This document shows positions 8,100 through 15,245 of a stretch of 64,000 nucleotides of DNA, piece by piece. The notes below the pieces were generated by a model, which was given only the letters and a program-made list of their open reading frames with translations, was not told the origin of the DNA and did not search any database. A program made the translations under genes and the position numbers. Every line of letters begins with the position of its first letter. Position 1 is the stretch's first letter. The DNA comes from HXMU1420-13 sp024742815 (GTDB lineage: Bacteria; Bacteroidota; Rhodothermia; Balneolales; Balneolaceae). The stretch spans positions 1 to 64,000 of the forward strand of contig JANSXX010000002.1 of assembly GCA_024742815.1 (NCBI GenBank), read 5' to 3'.

Positions 8100-10778
8100 T
8101 TATTTCACTAAGGTCATTTTTTTGGTGCTTACGTAGCTACCAGCTTCGAGGCGGTAAATGTAAACGCCACTTGAAAGTGCAGAGGCATCGAATTGAAGTG
8201 AATAACTACCTGCAGCTTTCATTTCATCTACTAACGTGGCCATTTTTTGTCCCAACATATTGTATACTACAATCGATACTCGAGATGCTTCAGGAATATC
8301 GTAGTTGATGTAGGTTGATGGGTTAAATGGATTTGGATAGTTCTGATTCAAAGCGAACTTGGTAGGTACGCCGTCAACTTCGGTAGAAGTAACTAATGAA
8401 ACGGTAACGTTTTCGGCTTTTGTGGTCGTAGCGCCTTCGTTATCCGTCACAGTGAGTTTTACCTCAAACTCATCCGCCGATGAATAGGTGTGAACCGGGT
8501 TCGCATCGGTGCTTGTACTGCCATCACCAAATTCCCAGAAGTACGATACAATCAATCCATTAGGATCGTTGTTATCGTTCGAAGAATTTGTAAAAGTGAT
8601 GACATTATCACCATTTTCGAAACCACCTTGTTCTATTGAAAATGCAGCAATAGGTGCATCATTTACGGGAACTACGGTTACCAATACCGAATCGGAAGCA
8701 GATACTCCCGAAGGATCTGTGACAGTAACTTTCACACGTTCTTGGCCGAAATAGTTTTCAGGGGCGGTGAAGGTAAGCGTATTGCCCGACATAGAACCTG
8801 TTACATTACTTCCGGTAACCATTACAGATAAGCTGCTTGTCGCGTCGTTCTCATCTGTTACAACCTGATTGATATCAAAGCTTAAGTTTTCATCTTCTAA
8901 GAAACTCATTTCAACCGGTAAATCTACCAATGGAGCAGAGTTGGTAACTTTGTTAGAGTTGATGATATCAATAATTCTGCCTTCGCCACGAACCGGATAT
9001 TGGCTGGCAAAAACAACTCCACCTAAGTAATCTTCCAGATAAACCTGAAGTGCTTGTTGATAGGTTAGGCCAATAGTTGTAAATGCTGCGCCTCTGAAAG
9101 GATACTGATCTCCACCGCGTGCGGTAAAGTCTGCAGTAACCAAATCAACTGAGGGTGCGTCTTCAACTACCGCTCCGTTTTCTACGATTACAGTGCCATC
9201 ATCTAACATAATGCTTAACACACGTTCGCCGGCGGTAGCTACAGTTTGTTCTTCATCGTCGTTGTAGGAAATGGCTGTTTTTGATGGATCAAATTCTATG
9301 GAAAATCCTGAAATTTGAGCAAAACGTCCTGTTCCGCCACCGGTTGCATTTCCAGTCTCGGCATCAATTCGGGAAACAGCATTTTCCATGATTTCCAACA
9401 GTAATTCCGGAGATACATCCTCAACTACTGCCAGAATATTTCCGAAAGGTAATACATCAAATGTTTGGCGGGCGTTGATGGCACCAGCTGGAATCTGATC
9501 TCGAATTCCACCACCATTTGCAACGGCAACTAAGCGGCTCTCATCTAATTCAAGTCCGAACTCAGCAGCTACATCCAAGGTAATTTCGCGATAACCATCG
9601 GTGATTAAGTTACCCAAGTTAGTTTCGCGCGAACGAATTTGACTGCGCTCACCAACCAGATGCACTTCTGTGGTAGCAACCCGAATGCGATTTAGCTCAT
9701 CCACATATTGTTTTACGGGATTAACCACTTGCTCTAGCACAACTTGATCTTCGGCAACACCATCCGCTAAAGCCTCACCGGCTACGCGAACTGGTCCACC
9801 ATTAAAGGCTATTACTTCACCATTTTCATCGAACTCAACATTTAATTGTCCTAAGTAAGTGTAATTGCCCTTGGTTGTTACCACAGGTACTTCTTTGCCA
9901 TCCGCATCGGTTACAACAATAGGATAGGAGGCGAATACATTATTCTCATCACCTGGAATTAATAAATCGCCATCATTCGCCAAAAGTTCATCGCCACCAC
10001 CGGCAATCATAATGTCAACTCCGGTTAATGACTGCGCTAATAACGAATCCTCTTCGATGCCCTGCAAATGACTGATTAATACTATCGCGTCAACTTCTTC
10101 GGCTTCGAGTTTGGTTACTTCTGCCTGTACAGCTGGTAGTACTTCGTTGATTATTACCGTTCCAGGACTGGAAATAAAGCCAAGATTCTCGGTAGTTGCA
10201 CCGATGATTCCAATTTTCCGACCGGTTATAGTTTCTGTAACCACACTTTTAGCTACACGACCTTTTGCCTCAAGCGCAGATAATTCGGGTTGATTCGAAA
10301 AATCGAGATTGGCACTCAGGAACGGAGGCATGTTGCCTTTCGTGTCTTCGATGAATTCTGCGTAAATCACAGGACCGGCATCGAAATCGTGGTTACCCAT
10401 CGCTAAGGCATCGTAACCAATCAAACCGATAGCACGAGCATCAAAGTAAGTGCCAAGGTCAAGACTTGCGTTGAATTCTGGTCCGGGAAGGAAATTATCA
10501 CCAGAGGAAACCATGATAAAGTCGTTGCCCTGAATGGCTGCTTCAAGTTTCAATTCATCGGCTAAAGTTTTGAAACGAGCTACTCCACCAAAATCCTCGA
10601 GTCCTGTTCCGGCATTAATCAATTGCGACTCGCCATCGTTATTGTGTAATACGGTTAAGGTAAAACCAGATTGAATTGGATTTACTACATCAACAATTCT
10701 GCCTTCACCTTGAAGAGGATATTCCAGTGCAGTTACAATACCGCCTAAATAATCTTCCAGATAAATTTGCAGAGCCTG
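8100..10778 (-). CDS. 3' part of TAG-split nucleotidase gene: second 5'-nucleotidase module, cadherin-like and PKD domains, T9SS domain
   Basis: This frame continues directly, in phase, from the TAG that ends the upstream reading frame. There is no signal peptide and no good start; the TTG near 10622 sits inside the conserved HNNDGES...LINAG stretch and is not a natural start. Order: end of the first C-terminal domain, a second metallophosphoesterase (SSGDNFLPGPEF, MGNHDFDAG, LISHLQG), a second 5'-nucleotidase C domain (RSRETNLGNLITDGYR, ANGGGIRDQI), a cadherin-like segment, a PKD domain (YFWEFGDGS, VHTYSSADEFEVKLTVTD), and a T9SS sorting domain (LNQNYPNPFNPST, SGVYIYRL). It is most simply the second half of one ~2300-residue exported enzyme. 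If the stop is real it is not made, unless TAG is read through. Confidence 0.8.
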   Translation of the reverse strand, partial: QALQIYLEDYLGGIVTALEYPLQGEGRIVDVVNPIQSGFTLTVLHNNDGESQLINAGTGLEDFGGVARFKTLADELKLEAAIQGNDFIMVSSGDNFLPGPEFNASLDLGTYFDARAIGLIGYDALAMGNHDFDAGPVIYAEFIEDTKGNMPPFLSANLDFSNQPELSALEAKGRVAKSVVTETITGRKIGIIGATTENLGFISSPGTVIINEVLPAVQAEVTKLEAEEVDAIVLISHLQGIEEDSLLAQSLTGVDIMIAGGGDELLANDGDLLIPGDENNVFASYPIVVTDADGKEVPVVTTKGNYTYLGQLNVEFDENGEVIAFNGGPVRVAGEALADGVAEDQVVLEQVVNPVKQYVDELNRIRVATTEVHLVGERSQIRSRETNLGNLITDGYREITLDVAAEFGLELDESRLVAVANGGGIRDQIPAGAINARQTFDVLPFGNILAVVEDVSPELLLEIMENAVSRIDAETGNATGGGTGRFAQISGFSIEFDPSKTAISYNDDEEQTVATAGERVLSIMLDDGTVIVENGAVVEDAPSVDLVTADFTARGGDQYPFRGAAFTTIGLTYQQALQVYLEDYLGGVVFASQYPVRGEGRIIDIINSNKVTNSAPLVDLPVEMSFLEDENLSFDINQVVTDENDATSSLSVMVTGSNVTGSMSGNTLTFTAPENYFGQERVKVTVTDPSGVSASDSVLVTVVPVNDAPIAAFSIEQGGFENGDNVITFTNSSNDNNDPNGLIVSYFWEFGDGSTSTDANPVHTYSSADEFEVKLTVTDNEGATTTKAENVTVSLVTSTEVDGVPTKFALNQNYPNPFNPSTYINYDIPEASRVSIVVYNMLGQKMATLVDEMKAAGSYSLQFDASALSSGVYIYRLEAGSYVSTKKMTLVK

Positions 10779-13700
10779 CTAATAAGTTAAACCAATGGTA
10801 GTAAATGCAGCCCCTCTGAAGGGATATTGATCTCCACCTCGGGCGGTGAAATCTGCAGTTACCAAATCAACCGATGGAGCATCGTTTACTATTTCACCTT
10901 CCAAAACAATAGGCGTACCGTCATCCAGAATAATGCTGATAATACGTTCGCCTTGAGTAGCAATGGTTTGATTATCATCATCATTGTAAACAATGGCGGT
11001 TTTAGTTGGATCGAACTCTACCGAAAATCCGGAAATCTGAGCGAAACGTCCTGTTCCGCCACCTGACGCTTCACCGGTGGTTGCATCGATTCTCGAAACG
11101 GCGTTTTCCATAATTTCTAGCAGTAAATCCGGAGAAACATCTTCAATTACAGCTAGAATATTACCGAATGGAAGCACGTCGAATGTTTGCTTTGCGGTGA
11201 TGGAACCAGCAGGAATTTCATCTCGGATTCCGCCGCCATTGGCTAATGCAACTAATCGATCTTCATCGAGGTTTAATCCAAAATCGCCGGCAACATCTAG
11301 TGTAATGGCACGGTAACCGTCTGTTATCAGGTTTCCAAGGTTGGTTTCACGCGATCGGATTTTGCTTCGTTCACCCATTAACAGAATGCTGCTTTCTGCC
11401 ACAACTTGTGATTCCAGCCCTGCCACATAATCCTGAACAGGAATTACAACCTCGGTAAGCATTTGAGCATCTTCTGCCACACCACCTTCCAGCGATTCAT
11501 CGGCAACTCGAACCGGACTTCCATCAAAAGAAAGTATATTGCCGGCATCATCGAAGGTTACATTTAAGCGACCTAAGTAGGTATAATTTCCTTTTGTTGT
11601 AACAACAGGAACAGATTTGCCATCGGCATCGGTAACTACGATGGGATATGCAGATCGTACTAATTCCTCATCGCCCGGAACCAATAAATCGCCTTCGTTA
11701 GCGAGTAATTCATCCCCACCACCAGCGATCATGATGTCAACGCCACTTAGCGATTCTGCTAATAAAGAATCTTCTTCAATGCCTTGTAAATGGCTAATCA
11801 ATACGATGGCATCAACGCCTTCGCTTTCAAGGGCATCAACTTCTGCCTGAACTGCCGGCAACACATCGTTAATGATTACAGTGCCCGGACTAGAAATAAA
11901 TCCAAGATTTTCTGTAGTAGCCCCAACGATACCAATTTGTAGACCACCAGTGGTTTCTACAATGGTACTTTTTGCTATACGACCTGCAATTTCTAGCGCA
12001 AGTAGATCGGGTTGGAGCGTAAAGTCTAAGTTTGCACTTAAAAATGGCGGCTCATTCCCTTCCGTATCAGCAATAAATTCCGCATAGATAGAAGGACCTG
12101 CATCGAAATCATGGTTACCCATAGCAAGTGCATCGTACCCAATTAGTCCGATAGCGCGAGCATCGAAATAAGTGCCGAGGTCAAGGCTTGCGTTAAATTC
12201 TGGTCCGGGTAGGAAGTTATCGCCAGAAGAAACCATGATGTACTCGTTTCCTGCATCAGTAGCTTCTTGCTTAAGTTGATCGGCAAGCGTTTTAAAACGT
12301 GCTACACCACCAAAATCTTCCAAGCCACTTCCGGCATTTATCAGCTGGGATTCGCCATCATTGTTATGAAGTACTGTTAATGTGAATGGAATACCGCGGG
12401 TTCCTAAACTGATCCAGTTTTCGTTTTCCAGTACGATCCATTCCGAATCAACTTCTGAGGTGCCAAACGAACCTTGCGGAGCTGCGTTACCACTCATGAT
12501 TTCCGGTTTCCGAACCAATACGTGATCTTTTGTCGCCTCGGTTACACCTGCAACATCCCAACCGGCACCCGGATCGGCGAATAAGTCTCCGATTATATCC
12601 AGAATCTCATAATTAACTTCTGTACCGTATACCAATGCATAAGCGTCATCACCATTGCTTAAGAACTCATGGATTAAATCAGCTTCTTCAAGGATTTCGG
12701 CATCAGCATCGCCATCAGCAATAATGTATACACCACCGGCTTCGATAGATGCACCATCCGGAAATGAGTTCCAAAAATCGAATTCACCGGCAATATTATT
12801 TTGATTACTTCCACCAAGCCCATTATTCATGTTTGGGAAAGCATATTCGGTTAAATCGACGCTTTCATCAGTAGGATTGTAAATTTCGAGATATTTATTC
12901 TGGCTACTTCCTTCGCCGTACTCCGAAAAGAACAATGCAGTAGCTTCTGATTCGAATTTAAGTTCGTGAACGGTAATGGAACCCGTTACTTCGTTACTTA
13001 CAATAGCAACCGGAGCTGCTACCGGGCTGGCACCTTGTTTAAGAATGGTAATATCTTCGGGAGCTGATGCAACTACCGCAGCTAAAACGTCTGGGGTGTT
13101 ATTCAGGTCTTCATCAAAGGCAACGCTGAAGTCGCGGTTATTGGAGTAACTTACAAAAGCGGGGTCGTTCACATCATCGATGTTGTAAACCATTACACCA
13201 CCAACACGTTCGAGTGCTATCAAAGCGTAGGTACTTCCTCCGATTTTCGTGGTAGTAATCGCTTCCGGCTCAGGACCTTTATCATCAGAACGGCTGTCGA
13301 AAGAATCGTTTTCTGAATTTGTAGAATTGAAATCATTAGGTAGTAACGTTGAAAGTTGCATTTCAAATTCACTTCCACTATCCCATACTAAATTTCCTGT
13401 AGATGCATCCCAAATAGAGAAAGATCTTGCTCCGTATGAATACAATTCATCGAACATAGGATCGGCAACAAGTTGACCTCGAATTGCGCCACTTGGTTGG
13501 CCAACGGTATGTGTATTTACATAGAGTGAAATGTCATCTTCGAAAAGAGCAGATTGCATTTCGCTTAGTAATGCATCGAACGAAGCATCGCCGGCCGTCC
13601 ATATTCCTGTAACCGTTGTTACGCCTTCATCATCGGTAGAAACCTGCGTATCAGTATCGGTTAGAATATTAAATACCACGCCACCATTCGATCCACGTGC

Positions 13701-15002
13701 TGCATTGTGGAAATGCATTGCAGTTACATCATCAGATGTATCGGAAGTGGTAAGAGTATCATTGCCATTAAATGAGAAGAAATCGAGTCCTTCAAATTTC
13801 ATGGTAAAGGTTAATGTTTGGCTGGCAACATCAAATTTGAATTCGCCTTCTCCCTCAGCTCTGTTATCACCACCTGATACTTCTTGGGCCGAATCAGCTT
13901 CCATCACAAAAAATAGTGAGTCGGTGTTCATCCCTAAAGTAGAAGTAGTACGTAAGCGACCTAGGTTCTCATCATCCTGTAGCGATGCATCTGTAAAAAT
14001 GCTCGGATTCAATCGGAAATCCTTAATGCGGTATTCTTCCGAAAAACCTTCATAATCGCGTGCATCTCCCTCATTTGCAGTTAAAATATAGGTGGTTCCT
14101 TCAACATTGATGGTTGTGATGGCATCAGGTTGATACATACCTTTAACCGGCCAATTTAGGATGTTTATGCCCGCATCTCGGTTACTTGCATCCAATTCAT
14201 TACCGGCTAACGAATGATCTTTAAACCCGAGAGGGTAAATATCGGTTACGGTAGCTGTGGCGATGTCTACCACTGCAATTGCGTTATTTTCTTGAAGTGC
14301 AACAAAAGCTGTTGCGTTATCTTCGGATACTGCAATGTATTCCGGTTCAAGATCCTGCTCGAAGGTTGCTCCAGGACCGAAAACACGTAAACCGTCTTGA
14401 ACCAAGGTAGCAGAATCTGCAGCAATTGCAGAAAATGTAGCTGTGGTTGTAGTGGCAGATGCTGCCCCTGCAGAAACGTCGATAATAGTGATGCTTCCTT
14501 CAGGATCTACATCATAATCATCATTTGGTTCACCTTCGTTAGCAACCAATACTTTTTCGCCATCGTGAGTAAACGTTACCATATCGGGAAGTGCACCGGC
14601 CGCTACAGTTGCGATGTGTGAGGCATCCGAAGCGTTGAAAAATTCAACTGTTCCCGGATCTGTTACAGGATCAGCTTGAACAGCCACAGCCACTAGTCCA
14701 TTAAAAATGGCTACACTATTTACACCATCTCCGTAAATACTCATATCTATAGAGGTAATTTCGGATGGATTGGCAGGATCGCTTAGATCAAGTACCACAA
14801 TGGCATTTTGATCAGCGTTGGTAAAAAAGAGACGTTTTGTTGCAGCATCATAGGCTGAGATTTCAGCTGCACCTTCGTCAAATATTCCGGTTTGATATTG
14901 CCCGATCAGATCCAGAGATAGTTCTGTAGACTGAGCACTAACACCGGTAGAGGATATCCCAAAAACTGCTAAAAAAAGCAGTAGTATTGTATATTTCTTC
15001 AT
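10779..15002 (-). CDS. choice-of-anchor I / CHRD / lamin-tail / 5'-nucleotidase protein, cut short by in-frame TAG
   Basis: Signal peptide at residues 1-23. Then a choice-of-anchor I beta-propeller (about 30-360 and 520-670) into which a CHRD-like domain is inserted (about 385-515; AMHFHNAARGSNGGVVFNI, HTVGQPSGAIRGQL). A lamin-tail domain follows (about 684-865; YLEIYNPTDESVDLTEYAF), then a UshA-type metallophosphoesterase and 5'-nucleotidase C domain (from about 875). The metal motifs are variant: NNDGES instead of TNDxH and AGGGDELL instead of GHxH, shared by both catalytic copies. The frame ends ...TTIGLTY-TAG where the second copy has GLTYQQALQ, so a Gln codon (CAG) became TAG. Without the downstream half the product lacks the T9SS signal. 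Likely role: hydrolysis of extracellular nucleotides for phosphate and nucleosides. Confidence 0.85.
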   Translation of the reverse strand: MKKYTILLLFLAVFGISSTGVSAQSTELSLDLIGQYQTGIFDEGAAEISAYDAATKRLFFTNADQNAIVVLDLSDPANPSEITSIDMSIYGDGVNSVAIFNGLVAVAVQADPVTDPGTVEFFNASDASHIATVAAGALPDMVTFTHDGEKVLVANEGEPNDDYDVDPEGSITIIDVSAGAASATTTTATFSAIAADSATLVQDGLRVFGPGATFEQDLEPEYIAVSEDNATAFVALQENNAIAVVDIATATVTDIYPLGFKDHSLAGNELDASNRDAGINILNWPVKGMYQPDAITTINVEGTTYILTANEGDARDYEGFSEEYRIKDFRLNPSIFTDASLQDDENLGRLRTTSTLGMNTDSLFFVMEADSAQEVSGGDNRAEGEGEFKFDVASQTLTFTMKFEGLDFFSFNGNDTLTTSDTSDDVTAMHFHNAARGSNGGVVFNILTDTDTQVSTDDEGVTTVTGIWTAGDASFDALLSEMQSALFEDDISLYVNTHTVGQPSGAIRGQLVADPMFDELYSYGARSFSIWDASTGNLVWDSGSEFEMQLSTLLPNDFNSTNSENDSFDSRSDDKGPEPEAITTTKIGGSTYALIALERVGGVMVYNIDDVNDPAFVSYSNNRDFSVAFDEDLNNTPDVLAAVVASAPEDITILKQGASPVAAPVAIVSNEVTGSITVHELKFESEATALFFSEYGEGSSQNKYLEIYNPTDESVDLTEYAFPNMNNGLGGSNQNNIAGEFDFWNSFPDGASIEAGGVYIIADGDADAEILEEADLIHEFLSNGDDAYALVYGTEVNYEILDIIGDLFADPGAGWDVAGVTEATKDHVLVRKPEIMSGNAAPQGSFGTSEVDSEWIVLENENWISLGTRGIPFTLTVLHNNDGESQLINAGSGLEDFGGVARFKTLADQLKQEATDAGNEYIMVSSGDNFLPGPEFNASLDLGTYFDARAIGLIGYDALAMGNHDFDAGPSIYAEFIADTEGNEPPFLSANLDFTLQPDLLALEIAGRIAKSTIVETTGGLQIGIVGATTENLGFISSPGTVIINDVLPAVQAEVDALESEGVDAIVLISHLQGIEEDSLLAESLSGVDIMIAGGGDELLANEGDLLVPGDEELVRSAYPIVVTDADGKSVPVVTTKGNYTYLGRLNVTFDDAGNILSFDGSPVRVADESLEGGVAEDAQMLTEVVIPVQDYVAGLESQVVAESSILLMGERSKIRSRETNLGNLITDGYRAITLDVAGDFGLNLDEDRLVALANGGGIRDEIPAGSITAKQTFDVLPFGNILAVIEDVSPDLLLEIMENAVSRIDATTGEASGGGTGRFAQISGFSVEFDPTKTAIVYNDDDNQTIATQGERIISIILDDGTPIVLEGEIVNDAPSVDLVTADFTARGGDQYPFRGAAFTTIGLTY

Positions 15003-15055
15003 TAGGTAGTTCAGATTTGTTAAAGATTAAGAGTCTTTCACAATCCGAACCGGAG

Positions 15056-15082
15056 GTTACTAACGAGTTACCGTATCGTTAC
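15056..15082. promoter_or_regulatory. GTTAC triple direct repeat, 11-bp period (Pho-box-like)
   Basis: GTTAC starts at 15056, 15067 and 15078, exactly one helical turn (11 bp) apart, 54 bp upstream of the nucleotidase start. Direct repeats of 11-bp period are the arrangement bound by PhoB/PhoP-type OmpR-family regulators. The sequence itself differs from the E. coli Pho box, so regulator identity is an inference from spacing and gene function. Confidence 0.45.
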
Positions 15083-15135
15083 GCATTTATTAATAGTAGT
15101 TTAGCTTAATATTAACAGCAGGTTTAGAATAAAGA

Positions 15136-15156
15136 AATCATTAAATAATCATTAAA
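15136..15156. promoter_or_regulatory. AATCATTAAA direct repeat, 11-bp period
   Basis: Two identical decamers begin at 15136 and 15147 (period 11 bp), about 90 bp upstream of the nuclease start. It is the second of three 11-bp-period repeats in this divergent intergenic region. Confidence 0.4.
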
Positions 15157-15174
15157 AGAGAGGGGTTAAACTTC

Positions 15175-15192
15175 TTACAATATCGTAACAAT
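15175..15192. promoter_or_regulatory. TTACAAT / TAACAAT direct repeat, 11-bp period
   Basis: Heptamers at 15175-15181 and 15186-15192 match at 6 of 7 positions with a 4-bp spacer, the 7-4-7 layout of a Pho box. They lie about 55 bp upstream of the nuclease gene. Confidence 0.4.
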
Positions 15193-15245
15193 AGTCTGCT
15201 TATCTTATGAAACTATTCATTTCTTAAATAAGGACTAAAGGCAAT

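Noticed and set aside
8100..10622. Separate gene starting at TTG 10622
   Set aside because: The TTG is inside a conserved segment, the frame continues upstream without a break to the TAG at 10779, and there is no signal peptide. It is the second half of a split gene.
13531..14055. 174-codon open frame on the plus strand
   Set aside because: It lies wholly antisense to the nucleotidase gene, is Ser-rich as expected of a mirror frame, and has no recognisable domain.
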